Source of the DNA: Bryobacter sp964387685
GTDB lineage: Bacteria; Acidobacteriota; Terriglobia; Bryobacterales; Bryobacteraceae
Assembly: GCA_964387685.1 (NCBI GenBank)
Contig: CAYLXK010000003.1
Coordinates: forward strand, 1 to 64,000
Length of the DNA: 64,000 nt
Direction of reading: 5' to 3'
Shown here: one piece after another, positions 23,456 through 32,276 of the stretch
Numbering within the stretch: the stretch's first letter is position 1
How the letters are laid out: each line of letters begins with the position of its first letter
Notes under the pieces: model-generated
Told to the model about the DNA's origin: nothing
Database searches by the model: none
The model's input: the letters and a program-made list of their open reading frames with translations, nothing else
Position numbers and translations under genes: made by a program

Positions 23456-25933
23456 ATGAAAGTTAAGTGGGCTAGAGCGCTCCTGACTTTTTCGGTGCTC
23501 ACCGGAATCGGGCAGGCCAATTCGTCCCGATTGGCGCAAATCCAAAATGAGGCATCCCGGCTTTACGAGCAGAGAGAGTATAGCCTCGCCGCCGAGCGTT
23601 ATCAGAAGGTGCGCGAGCTTGCCCTGAATCAGCAAGACCGGCTTTTGGCTGCCAGGTCATTAAGCTGGATCGCAAACTGCCATTTTCGCCTCTACCAGTA
23701 CCGGGAGGCGGTGCGTTTGTATGAGGAAGTCAATCGGGAGGCAAAGGAATTAGGGGACTATGCCCTGGAGCGGGTGGTAGCTTCCAATATTGCGAGCCTG
23801 TGGAATACGTTGGGGGAAACGGAGAGGGCAAGGCGATTTATCGGCCGCTATCCGATAGACGGCACAGGACTGCGCCCGGAATCGAGACTGGAATGGCACC
23901 TGGTGTTGGTACAGATCCACGGCAGGGCCCGAGATCGCAATACTTACGACAAAGCCGTGAAATTAGCTTTGGAGGAGGCGGCAAAGGCGGTCCCCTCTTC
24001 GCTACGGGAGGCGGCGGAAGAACGCCTAAGGCGGCACAGCGAAGGATTGGGGGAACTGCGCCGGGCGGCGGTACTCGACGTAGTCTCGGATGCGGAGGTG
24101 GATTTTGGAGATTTGGGGAGAGCCGCGTTGTACGCCGAAGAAGCCTATCGAATTCGAGCGGTGTTTGGCGACCCATTGCGGGTACGTTCGTTAGTGCAGA
24201 TGGCGGTGCTGGCCCGCAAGCAGGGAAATTTAGAGGCAGCGCTTCGCCTGGCCTCGACGGCGATCGGCCTTCGCGAGCTTAAGCCTTCCCCGATGCAGAG
24301 CTTTCGAATGCATCGCGAAAAGGGTTTGGCGCTCATGGCGATGGGACGCGCGGCGGAATCCCTGGAGGAATTTCGCCGCGCGCTGGCTTTTCCAAGGACA
24401 TGGAGAGGCGAGGTGCTGCCCAGCGATTCCGCGCTGTATCACTTTGAGGCGTATCTGACGGGCGAAGTGCACCGGGATTTTCTGAATGCGGTGATACAGC
24501 TACCAGAGCGGCAACGGACGCAGGCGCTGGCGGCCGAAACGTTTTGGGTGGCCGAAGAGGCGCGATTTGCGGCGATCCGGGCCGCCTATTTTCCACGCGA
24601 TGAGATTGCCAAGCGCCTGGGTACCCGGTATTGGCCGCTCTTGAAGCGATTCCAGGAATTGCAGGAAAAGGTATTGGCTGGCGGGGCAGGCGCACGGGGG
24701 GAGCGGGACCGGCTGGAGTCTGAACTGGTGCAAATGGAAGAAAGCGCCGGATTATCCATACCACATGGAGGAGAAATGCCCCGGGAGGCGTTTGGGGACT
24801 GGCAACGGAGGATACCCCGGGATGAGACGGTGTTTTCGTATTTTCTATCCGAACCGCAGTCTCTTGCCTGGGTCGTGAACCGGCGCGCCATAGAAATGCG
24901 GGTGTTGCCTGGAAGAAAAGAGATCCGCGCCCTAACGAACGGGTTTACTGAGGCCGTTAGACGGAATGACAGGGATGTCATGCGTAGTACTGGTAACAGC
25001 CTTACTAGGAACATATTCGGAGACTTTTCCTACCACCAGCGCACTAGTCTGTTTTGGACGATGGTGGTAGACGATACACTCGCGCAAACACCGCTCGCGG
25101 CGCTTCCAAGCCCCGCGGAGCCGAATCGCTTGTTGCTAGAGACGAATACCGTGCGACTGGTGCCCTCGGCGATCTGCTTGCGCCCTACGAAGGCACCGCG
25201 CTGGAATCGGCGAGCGGTCGGTTTTGCCGACCCTGTTTACAATCAGGCAGATACGCGGATTGATCGCGGCATGGCCGGCGCTAGGGCGAGGGATGGGGAG
25301 ATCGTCGCCGTCTCTGACAAGGCGCATGGCGAGCCGAAGCCGTGGGAATTAAACCGCTTGCCGGCTTCGGCGCAGGAATTGGAGCAGGGCTTAGCGACTT
25401 TGCGGAGCGCAGGCTGGCAGACCCGAAGCGCGTCCGGGCCGGACGCAACTGTAGCGGCGATGAGAGATGCCGTGGCCAGCGGCCCGGATCTTCTGCATGT
25501 AGCTACGCATTTCAGCAGCGACGAACAAAGGCCGGATTTGACGGGTATCGCCTTGTCATCGCGTGATGAACAAGGCAAGGCGGAATTGTTTTCCGAACGC
25601 GATTTGGTCGGATTGCGCGCGGACATCAAAATAGTGATTCTGGATGGCTGCGCGTCGGCGGGAGGACGAAGCTTTCCGGGCGTGGGAATTGTGGGATTGT
25701 CGCGGGGCTGGCTAATCAGCGGCGCCGCGAATGTAGTCGGTACGCTGTGGCCGATTCTGGATGAGGCACGCCCGCTGTTTCCAGTTTTTTATGGAGAGTT
25801 AAGCGGGGCCGAGTACGATCACCGCGCCGCAGCGCGTGCGCTGCGGACAGCCCAGCTGGCGATGCTGGCGCGGCGGGATCGATTTGCCGAACCGAGACAC
25901 TGGGCGGCCTATGTCGCGATGGGGAGAAACTAG
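23456..25933 (+). CDS. Exported TPR-CHAT protease
   Basis: An 825-residue caspase-like (CHAT) peptidase. A signal-like N-terminus (MKVKWARALLTFSVLTGIGQANS) is followed by TPR-type helical pairs to about residue 330 (ASRLYEQREYSLAAERYQKV, GNLEAALRLASTAIGL). The CHAT domain occupies about 500-820, with catalytic His685 in LLHVATHFSS and Cys732 in VILDGCASAGG, followed by GIVGLSRGWLISGAANVVGTLW, the usual post-Cys helix. Both catalytic residues are intact. The next gene, a sigma factor, starts two bases after its stop, and a zinc-finger anti-sigma factor follows. The signal would put the protease outside the cytoplasm, where it could act on the outer part of the anti-sigma factor. Confidence 0.9.
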   Translation: MKVKWARALLTFSVLTGIGQANSSRLAQIQNEASRLYEQREYSLAAERYQKVRELALNQQDRLLAARSLSWIANCHFRLYQYREAVRLYEEVNREAKELGDYALERVVASNIASLWNTLGETERARRFIGRYPIDGTGLRPESRLEWHLVLVQIHGRARDRNTYDKAVKLALEEAAKAVPSSLREAAEERLRRHSEGLGELRRAAVLDVVSDAEVDFGDLGRAALYAEEAYRIRAVFGDPLRVRSLVQMAVLARKQGNLEAALRLASTAIGLRELKPSPMQSFRMHREKGLALMAMGRAAESLEEFRRALAFPRTWRGEVLPSDSALYHFEAYLTGEVHRDFLNAVIQLPERQRTQALAAETFWVAEEARFAAIRAAYFPRDEIAKRLGTRYWPLLKRFQELQEKVLAGGAGARGERDRLESELVQMEESAGLSIPHGGEMPREAFGDWQRRIPRDETVFSYFLSEPQSLAWVVNRRAIEMRVLPGRKEIRALTNGFTEAVRRNDRDVMRSTGNSLTRNIFGDFSYHQRTSLFWTMVVDDTLAQTPLAALPSPAEPNRLLLETNTVRLVPSAICLRPTKAPRWNRRAVGFADPVYNQADTRIDRGMAGARARDGEIVAVSDKAHGEPKPWELNRLPASAQELEQGLATLRSAGWQTRSASGPDATVAAMRDAVASGPDLLHVATHFSSDEQRPDLTGIALSSRDEQGKAELFSERDLVGLRADIKIVILDGCASAGGRSFPGVGIVGLSRGWLISGAANVVGTLWPILDEARPLFPVFYGELSGAEYDHRAAARALRTAQLAMLARRDRFAEPRHWAAYVAMGRN

Positions 25934-25935
25934 CC

Positions 25936-26655
25936 GTGATTGGAGCGATACCGATACATGCGAATGCCGCCAAGAGCAGCCGGGAGCGCGAAGTCGCGGC
26001 CCCGAAGCTGTTGGGCCCCATTCCCGCGCCGGAGCCGTTGCCTCCGCCGGATGCGGCCGATCAGGTGGATTGGTTTGATCTGGTGTGCCGGATCCAGCAA
26101 AACGACCGGGTGGCGCTGGAGGAGCTGTACAACCTGATTGCCAAGGGCATCAAAATCCTCATCGTGCGGCAGTTGGGACGGCAGGAAGTGGACGATCGGG
26201 TGCACGACACGTTCTTATTGGTGGTGCAATCGATACAACGGGGGGATCTGCGGGAGCCGGAGCGGCTGCTCGCATTCGCGCGCACGATCGTGCGGCGCCG
26301 GATTTCCCAATACCTGGAGAAATCGGCCAGTGGACGGCGGGAGAATCTTACAGGCGAAGCGACGGCTTGGGTGCCGGGCAACGAAGCCAATCCGGAAGAA
26401 GTAGCAATGCAGACGGAAGCGTCGCAGATCATGGAAACGGTCTTGCGATCTCTATCGCGCCGGGACCGGGAAATTTTGACGCGATTTTATCTGCAGGAGC
26501 AAAGTCCAGACCGAATTTGTGCGGAAATGGATCTTACGGATACGCAGTTCCGCCTCTTGAAATCGAGAGCGAAAGGCCGTTTTGCCGAAGAAGGAAGAAA
26601 GCGGACGGCCAAAAAAGGACTGAGGAAACTATTTGTGAGAGATTTATCCTCCTGA
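25936..26655 (+). CDS. RNA polymerase sigma-70 family (ECF-type) sigma factor
   Basis: A 239-residue group-IV-like sigma factor. Region 2 spans about 45-115 (ALEELYNLIAKGIKILIVRQLGRQEVDDRVHDTFLLV, with the VDDRVHDTF helix), and region 4 spans about 165-215 (LSRRDREILTRFYLQEQSPDRICAEMDLTDTQFRLLKSRAKGRF). The extra 40 N-terminal residues are Pro-rich. GTG 25936 follows the CHAT stop by two bases, so translation is coupled. It presumably directs transcription in response to release from the zinc-finger protein that follows. Target promoters are not known. Confidence 0.9.
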   Translation: MIGAIPIHANAAKSSREREVAAPKLLGPIPAPEPLPPPDAADQVDWFDLVCRIQQNDRVALEELYNLIAKGIKILIVRQLGRQEVDDRVHDTFLLVVQSIQRGDLREPERLLAFARTIVRRRISQYLEKSASGRRENLTGEATAWVPGNEANPEEVAMQTEASQIMETVLRSLSRRDREILTRFYLQEQSPDRICAEMDLTDTQFRLLKSRAKGRFAEEGRKRTAKKGLRKLFVRDLSS

Positions 26656-26713
26656 GCACACTAGTTTAGATAACGAACACCAAACTCCCCCGTGCGTTTG
26701 GAGGATTGCGAAA

Positions 26714-27325
26714 ATGGATTGGCGCTTGCCAAAGGAAGACGATTCAGTGTCACTGATTCTCGAAAACTCCCACATCACCGATGAGGCGCTGGAGAGTTAC
26801 TGCCTTGGACTCCTAGATCAGGAGACGGATGTGGCAGCGGTGGAAGAACATCTTCTCTATTGCGGGTACTGTCAATCCCGGCTGGAAAACACCCAAAAGT
26901 ATGTCGACGCGGCCAAAGCTGCGGCGGAGCGCCTGAACGAGGCGAAACCGCCCGGCAAGGATGGCGGCAAGATGCGCCGTATGGTATTGCCCATTGCGCT
27001 GGCGGCCGCTTTGGCGGGGGTTGCTATCTTGCAGAGATTGCCCGTAGCGGAGCCAGTCGCGGTGGCGCTGGTGAGTTTTCGCGACACCACGGCGACCGTC
27101 GTGCCGGCGGGTGCGCCTGTGCAGTTGGCGCCCTCCCTCGAGGGCCTGGACGGGAGCGGCGGGCTCCGCTATGAATTGGCCAATGAGCGAGGCGAGGCGC
27201 AACGAGAGGGTGATTTGGTGGGCCGGGTGGAAGTAACGGGTTTACGGGCAGGCCGCTATTGGCTGCGGCTGAAGCGGAAGACCAATGGCGAGCTGTTGCG
27301 GGAGTTTGCTCTGGAGGCGCGTTAG
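26714..27325 (+). CDS. Membrane-anchored zinc-finger anti-sigma factor
   Basis: A 203-residue protein with an N-terminal ZAS-like zinc finger, His46-x3-Cys50-x2-Cys53 (VEEHLLYCGYCQ), a single membrane helix at about 89-108 (MVLPIALAAALAGVAILQRL) and an outer C-terminal beta domain of 95 residues. This is the layout of anti-sigma factors that hold an ECF sigma factor in the cytoplasm and are cut when a signal arrives. It lies 58 bases after the sigma gene with GGAGG before the start. The outer domain is the likely target or sensor, and the CHAT enzyme is the obvious candidate protease. Confidence 0.85.
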   Translation: MDWRLPKEDDSVSLILENSHITDEALESYCLGLLDQETDVAAVEEHLLYCGYCQSRLENTQKYVDAAKAAAERLNEAKPPGKDGGKMRRMVLPIALAAALAGVAILQRLPVAEPVAVALVSFRDTTATVVPAGAPVQLAPSLEGLDGSGGLRYELANERGEAQREGDLVGRVEVTGLRAGRYWLRLKRKTNGELLREFALEAR

Positions 27326-28425
27326 CGGTCGATCTGGACCAAGCTATCGGGCTTCGGGGCGGGCGGCGGCGCAACCGGCCGTTGGGGACGCAGCAGAGAG
27401 AAAGGCATGCGGCTCCAGTAAGCCAATCGCTCGACGAGGGGCAAAAGGCGGCGCACCGTGCGGCCATGAAAAATCAGGCTGCCGGCCACCAAAGCGGGGC
27501 TGGGGATGGCAGTGCGGCAGCGGGAGCAAATCTCAATTTCGGCAGCGCGTCCCGCTACGTGGAGAGCGCGCATGCGCTGCATTTCGGGCGAGTTGAAGAT
27601 TTCCGGCAGAGGCGACTGGGAGATTTTGCCAAGCGGACGGCCATCGAGCATGTAGCTTTGACAGCAAGGATAAACGTCGCCATTGTGTTTGACGTAAAGG
27701 GGGCCGCGCCAGAGGTAGTGGCAGGGATGCTTCCAATCGCCGGGGGCATGGCCGGCGTCGGGATTCATGAGGTCGGTCTCATCGGCCTTGACGCGGGTTT
27801 GGTCAACGCCGGGGATGGACTTCCAAAAGCGCTCAAAGGCGGGAACCTCGAGCCAATTCTTCTCCATGCGAACCATTTGGACGACGACTTGCAGTTTGGA
27901 GCGCAATTGGGCTTTGCGTTGCGCGAAACGGACGAAGTTGTCGCGCACCCGTTCAAAACGTGCGCCCTTACGGTAGAACTCGAAGCTTTCTTTCGTGGCG
28001 CCGTCAAAGCTGAGCGTGATGTGTTCCAGAGGGGACTGGAGCAAGCGCTCGGTGGCTGTTTCGTCCAGGAGCGTGCCGTTGGTGGAGAGTAGACTGGAGA
28101 TGCCGTGGCGATGACAGAAGGCGATGCGATCGTAAATCTTGGGATCGAGGAGGGGTTCACCCAGCCCAATCAGCATCATGTGTTCGGCGGTGCCGGCGCT
28201 TTCGCTAACGAGGGTTTCAAAGACACGATCATCCATGTCTTCCTTGGGCTGTTTGTGCGTCTCACGCGGACACATTGGGCAATAGATGTTGCACTTGGCC
28301 GTGGTCTCGACGATGTATTCGACGGGAAGTCCGGCCAGGCGCCGCTGTCCGGCGAGATATCCCCAGAGAAGGCGAGCCCGATTCCGCACCGCTTTGAACC
28401 ATACCAGCCCGAACCATGCTCGCAT
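27322..28425 (-). CDS. Radical SAM/SPASM-domain enzyme
   Basis: A 367-residue iron-sulfur enzyme. The radical-SAM cluster motif is C45-x3-C49-x2-C52 (TTAKCNIYCPMC), followed by the GGEP-like block LIGLGEP. A SPASM-type C-terminus adds Cys in HPCHYLW, PCCQSY and EICSRCR for further clusters. Relatives modify peptides or sugars, and the substrate is not apparent from the neighbours. The last four bases overlap the anti-sigma gene on the other strand, so it is not in that operon. The C-terminus past the SPASM domain is basic and Pro-rich. Confidence 0.88.
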   Translation of the reverse strand: MRAWFGLVWFKAVRNRARLLWGYLAGQRRLAGLPVEYIVETTAKCNIYCPMCPRETHKQPKEDMDDRVFETLVSESAGTAEHMMLIGLGEPLLDPKIYDRIAFCHRHGISSLLSTNGTLLDETATERLLQSPLEHITLSFDGATKESFEFYRKGARFERVRDNFVRFAQRKAQLRSKLQVVVQMVRMEKNWLEVPAFERFWKSIPGVDQTRVKADETDLMNPDAGHAPGDWKHPCHYLWRGPLYVKHNGDVYPCCQSYMLDGRPLGKISQSPLPEIFNSPEMQRMRALHVAGRAAEIEICSRCRTAIPSPALVAGSLIFHGRTVRRLLPLVERLAYWSRMPFSLLRPQRPVAPPPAPKPDSLVQIDR

Positions 28426-28475
28426 GTGAACTTTTATTCTAGCGCCGGGTTTGGGCGAAGCATCCGGAAGATACC

Positions 28476-29891
28476 TTGAAGAGTCCCGCTGAAGGCCGCA
28501 TTCGATCCTTAAACGATGCTCCCGTGCGGAGTGAAGCGCAGTATGTTCTGTACTGGTCGCAGATCAACCGGAGAGTGGAGAGCAACCACGCGCTAGCACA
28601 CGCGATACACATCGCCAACGAGCGACGCCTCCCCGTTCTGGTTTATGAGGGCTTGACGTGTACTTACCGCGAGGCCAACGACCGGATCCACACGTTCCTT
28701 TTGGAAGGCGTGCCAGAGACGGCCGCGGCGCTGGAAAAAATGGGCATCGGCTACGTTTTTTATTTACGGGCCAAGCGGAGCGACCCAAACGATATCCTTT
28801 ACCGGCTGGCAAAAGAGGCCGCGGCGGTGGTGAGCGACGACTACCCCGTGTTTGTGGTGCGTGAGCATTTGGAGAGTGTACCCGCGAAGTTGGACATCCC
28901 GTTTCTGGCGGTGGACTCGTCAACGGTCGTGCCGATGAACCACTTTGAAAAACGAGAGTGGGCCGCGTATACGATCCGGCCCAAGATCAACCGGGTTCTA
29001 CCGCAGTATCTGGAACCGTTTAAGATGCCGGTGCCGCAGCACCGTTACACGCTCGCCAGGCCCGCCTTTCACGTCGAGGTGACTGGGGGGAACATTGCGG
29101 ATCTTGTCGCGGGCTGCGAGATCAATCATGGAATCCGGCCCTCAAGCGCATTCCGGGGCGGCGCGGCGCAGGCGCGGAAAAGGCTGGACGTTTTTCTGGA
29201 GAGAAAGCTCAAGCGCTACGCAGAAGACCGGAATCAACCCGCGGCGCACGCCACTTCCAATCTGAGCCCTTACCTGCATTTTGGAATGATCGGGGCCACC
29301 GATCTTGCGTGGCGCGTGCACCAGCATGGACTCGAGCGGGGCGTCTCCAGTGCCGAGTACCTCGAAGAAATGGTGGTGCGCCGGGAACTTGCCTTCAATT
29401 TTGCGCGATTTGCGGGCGCCAAGGTGGAGTGCCTGTCCAGCCTGCCGGACTGGGCGCGGGCGACGCTCCGCAAGCATGCAACCGACGAAAGAAGCCCTTG
29501 CTATTCGCGGGAACAATTTGAAAAGGCCGCCACGCACGACGACATCTGGAACGCCACGCAAAAGGAATTGCGGCTGCGAGGCAAGATCCATGGCTACTAC
29601 CGGATGTACTGGGGCAAGAAGATCATCGAGTGGTCTCCCACGTGCCAGGATGCCTTGGAGACCATGATCTACCTGCACGACCGCTACGCAATCGACGGGA
29701 GGGATCCCAATACCTACACGGGCGTGCTTTGGTGCTTCGGTCTGCATGATCGGCCCTGGGTGGAGCGGCCGATCTTTGGCCAGATTCGCTACATGAGCTA
29801 CGACGGGATGAAGCGAAAAACCGATTGGGCGTCCTACCTAAAGGAAATAGATCACCTGGAGAGAACGGGACAGGACCTTTTGGCGCTTTAA
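28476..29891 (+). CDS. Class II CPD photolyase
   Basis: Repairs cyclobutane pyrimidine dimers with light energy through FADH-minus. The 471-residue protein shows the class II layout: YVLYWSQINRRVESNHAL near the start, then the C-terminal FAD domain with LSPYLHFGMIGATDLAWRV, EEMVVRRELAFNFARF and YWGKKIIEWSP, and the closing VLWCFGLHDRPWVERPIFG block. Start is TTG 28476, with GGAAG five bases before it; a GTG at 28524 would remove 16 residues. It is followed 12 bases later by an epimerase gene. Confidence 0.92.
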   Translation: MKSPAEGRIRSLNDAPVRSEAQYVLYWSQINRRVESNHALAHAIHIANERRLPVLVYEGLTCTYREANDRIHTFLLEGVPETAAALEKMGIGYVFYLRAKRSDPNDILYRLAKEAAAVVSDDYPVFVVREHLESVPAKLDIPFLAVDSSTVVPMNHFEKREWAAYTIRPKINRVLPQYLEPFKMPVPQHRYTLARPAFHVEVTGGNIADLVAGCEINHGIRPSSAFRGGAAQARKRLDVFLERKLKRYAEDRNQPAAHATSNLSPYLHFGMIGATDLAWRVHQHGLERGVSSAEYLEEMVVRRELAFNFARFAGAKVECLSSLPDWARATLRKHATDERSPCYSREQFEKAATHDDIWNATQKELRLRGKIHGYYRMYWGKKIIEWSPTCQDALETMIYLHDRYAIDGRDPNTYTGVLWCFGLHDRPWVERPIFGQIRYMSYDGMKRKTDWASYLKEIDHLERTGQDLLAL

Positions 29892-29903
29892 AATGGGATT
29901 CGC

Positions 29904-30800
29904 ATGACCATCACCCTTACCGGCGCGACGGGCTTTTTAGGAACGTTGTTGGTGGAGCGGTTGCGGCAGGATGGCCATGAGATCAGAATTTTGACACGTA
30001 GCCCTAGGACCGGCCTGGCCTCGGGAGTGCGGGCCTTTCTTTGGGATGCAAGCCGGGCGGAGCCGCCCGAGGAATCCCTCGACGGCGTGGATGCAGTAAT
30101 TCACTTAGCCGGAGAAACGGTGAACCAACGCTGGACGGCTGAGGCGAAACAGAGAATTCGGGAAAGCCGCGTTCAATCCACGCGCTTGCTGGTGCAGGCC
30201 CTTTCCACAAGGAGCCAGAGGCCGGCCACACTATTGAGCGGCTCGGCGATCGGGATTTATGGGCAACGCGGGAATGAGGTAGTCCGCGAGGAGTCCAGCG
30301 CGGGGGATGGCTTTCTAGCGGAAGTTGGCAAGGAATGGGAGAGAGAAGCCAATTTGGCGCGCAGCTTAGGCATCCGAGTTGCCCTGCTGCGGACCGGCGT
30401 GGTTTTTCACCCAGCAGGCGGAGCGTTAGGGCAGATGCTGCCCGTATTTCGGCTCGGATTGGGTGGGAATCTGGGGGACGGGCAACAGTGGATGAGTTGG
30501 ATTCACTGGGAGGATTGGGTGGAAAGTGTCGTTTGGCTATTGCAGGCAAATACGGTGGCGGGACCGGTTAACCTGACGGCGCCAGGGGCGGTGCGGAACG
30601 AGGAGTTTACGAGCGCCTTAGGTCGAGTATTGCAGCGCCCGGCCTTCTTGCCGGTACCTCGATTTGCGCTGCGCACCCTGTTTGGGGAGATGGCGGCTAT
30701 CATTCTGGATAGTCAGCGAGTGGAACCGGCCGTGTTGGAAAAAGCGGGTTATTCGTTTCGGCACCCGACACTGGAAGCGGCGCTGCGGAAATTGTTATAA
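29904..30800 (+). CDS. TIGR01777-family NAD(P)-dependent epimerase
   Basis: A 298-residue extended short-chain dehydrogenase of the YfcH/SULA type. The Rossmann loop GATGFLG is at residues 7-13. Other family blocks are VIHLAGETVNQRWT, SGSAIGIYGQRGNEVVREES and the C-terminal MSWIHWEDWVESVVWLL and GPVNLTAPGAV. The substrate is unknown in general for this family. Neighbours (photolyase) do not help. The length is normal. Confidence 0.9.
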   Translation: MTITLTGATGFLGTLLVERLRQDGHEIRILTRSPRTGLASGVRAFLWDASRAEPPEESLDGVDAVIHLAGETVNQRWTAEAKQRIRESRVQSTRLLVQALSTRSQRPATLLSGSAIGIYGQRGNEVVREESSAGDGFLAEVGKEWEREANLARSLGIRVALLRTGVVFHPAGGALGQMLPVFRLGLGGNLGDGQQWMSWIHWEDWVESVVWLLQANTVAGPVNLTAPGAVRNEEFTSALGRVLQRPAFLPVPRFALRTLFGEMAAIILDSQRVEPAVLEKAGYSFRHPTLEAALRKLL

Positions 30801-30801
30801 T
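30793..30801 (+). promoter_or_regulatory. Extended -10 element, consensus TGnTATAAT
   Basis: TG-T-TATAAT overlaps the last codons of the epimerase gene and ends nine bases before ATG 30811. It predicts a separate, almost leaderless transcript for the 69-residue protein. Confidence 0.45.
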
Positions 30802-30810
30802 CGAAAAGTT

Positions 30811-31020
30811 ATGGCAATCCCGAATGTAAAGCGCTATCGGATCACGCATCCCGATGGCATTCAAACGGCCAGCATCATGGCCGTCCTGCCCAAGGATGCC
30901 GACGTCGCCGCCTATCTGTCGGACGCCGCCAAGCGTTTCGACTGGAAGGGCTATGCCGAGGCGCAAGCCAAGCAATTCAAAGTTCGCGTCGGTCAGCAGA
31001 AACAGAAGAAAGCCAAGTAA
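30811..31020 (+). CDS. Small basic protein, 69 residues
   Basis: Starts MAIPNVKRYRITHPDG and ends with a Lys/Gln-rich tail (GQQKQKKAK). No family recognised. The middle reads TASIMAVLPKDADVAAYLSDAAKRFDW. A consensus -10 sits just before it, which supports an independent gene with a very short leader. It may be a nucleic-acid or ribosome-associated protein given its charge, but this is only a guess. Confidence 0.65.
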   Translation: MAIPNVKRYRITHPDGIQTASIMAVLPKDADVAAYLSDAAKRFDWKGYAEAQAKQFKVRVGQQKQKKAK

Positions 31021-31046
31021 GGCTTTTCTCCAGACCCCCAAAGAAT

Positions 31047-32276
31047 CTAAGGCAACCGGGCGCCCAGCGTCTTGGTTGCCTTTATTCCTTCCTGGGCTAC
31101 GTTGGGATCCTTGTCATGGGCCAAGGCTTCCAGTGCGGCAAGATCGTCGCGAGTTCCCTCTTTAGCGAGAATCGCCGCGAGGCCGATCTTTTCGGCGCTG
31201 GTGGCTTCAGCGATTTTGGCGCGTAGCAGACTGCGGATGTCGTCATGACGGGCAAGCTCCTGTAGGTAGGCCCGGGCAACGCCATTCCAGAATGCGGAGT
31301 TTAGGGTGTTGAAGAGATAGGTAAGGGGGCTGGCCTCGGCTTCTTCCCGATTGCCCATTTGAACCAAAGCGAAAGCTTGGCCAAGGCGGGCTCGCATTGC
31401 AGATTCTTCCTGCCAGCGCGCCTCGATCACTGGCTGCTGCTCCCGAGCGCCGATTCGCCCCAGGCCCTCGGCGGCGTAGCCCCGGACGGCTGGATCTTTG
31501 TCATCCAGATTTTGCCGGAAGAGGCCTTCGGATTCCGGGCTGCCAATCATGGCAATGGCTTCGAGGGCGGCGGCGCGGCTTTTTGCGGAACGATTGCGGG
31601 CAAAGACCTCAGCCAAGTCGGCCAAGGCGCCCTCATTGCGGGCGAGGCCGTTAATGGAAACGGCGGCGAGTTGAATGCGATTATTCAAGTCCCGAAGCAA
31701 AAAGACCGTCTCTTGGGCAGCGGCCTTTTCTCCCGAGTTTTCGATGGCGCGGAGAGCGGCGAGCATGAGAGCGTCGTCTTTGGATTTGAGAAGAGGATAG
31801 AGGTCCGGCAGCGCCTTGCGGAAGCGCAGAGTACCCAAAGCGCGGGCGGCTTCCAATTTGGCCTCGGGCGACTTGGGATCTCGAAACGCGCCTAGAATCG
31901 CGTCGCCGTCCGCTTCCCGAATTTGAATCCAGGGATCGATCGCCACCTCGCCGGAATTGCGCATGATTTTGTCGCTGAGTTTGTTCAGACGGGCGTGAAC
32001 GCCCTTTTTCACGTAACCGGGAATGTAGAAGTTGACGAGGCCAGCGATGGCTAGACGTTGGATTTCGCCGGAGCCGTCGCGGCAACTGGTGCGGAGCATC
32101 TCCGCACTGCGCCCGCCGCCCGTATCGATCAGCGCTGCAACGGCCGCCAGGCGAACCGCGGGGTCCGGGTCCAACTGGCGTGGGTCCGGCGCTTCTTGGG
32201 AAAAGATCCGGGACGGCTCGAGGGACGCCGCCAAAAAGATAGCTAGGGCTCTAGCGGACAAATTCCAGTTCCACAC
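31047..32276 (-). CDS. Exported HEAT-repeat protein
   Basis: A 409-residue protein with an N-terminal hydrophobic signal (ALAIFLAASLEPSRIFSQ) and about eight HEAT-like repeats through the whole length, for example DPDPAVRLAAVAALIDTG, SPEAKLEAARALGTLRF, AVRGYAAEGLGRIGA and DPNVAQEGIKATKTLG. Such proteins serve as scaffolds. The start overlaps the end of mqnD by 26 bases, so it may be co-transcribed and translated with it; a later start at another Met is not available near the signal. Confidence 0.75.
   Translation of the reverse strand: MWNWNLSARALAIFLAASLEPSRIFSQEAPDPRQLDPDPAVRLAAVAALIDTGGGRSAEMLRTSCRDGSGEIQRLAIAGLVNFYIPGYVKKGVHARLNKLSDKIMRNSGEVAIDPWIQIREADGDAILGAFRDPKSPEAKLEAARALGTLRFRKALPDLYPLLKSKDDALMLAALRAIENSGEKAAAQETVFLLRDLNNRIQLAAVSINGLARNEGALADLAEVFARNRSAKSRAAALEAIAMIGSPESEGLFRQNLDDKDPAVRGYAAEGLGRIGAREQQPVIEARWQEESAMRARLGQAFALVQMGNREEAEASPLTYLFNTLNSAFWNGVARAYLQELARHDDIRSLLRAKIAEATSAEKIGLAAILAKEGTRDDLAALEALAHDKDPNVAQEGIKATKTLGARLP

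Noticed and set aside
23456..27325. CHAT locus as part of a CRISPR type III-E system
   Set aside because: No repeat array, gRAMP effector or Csx30/31-like genes are present; only the TPR-CHAT plus sigma logic is similar.
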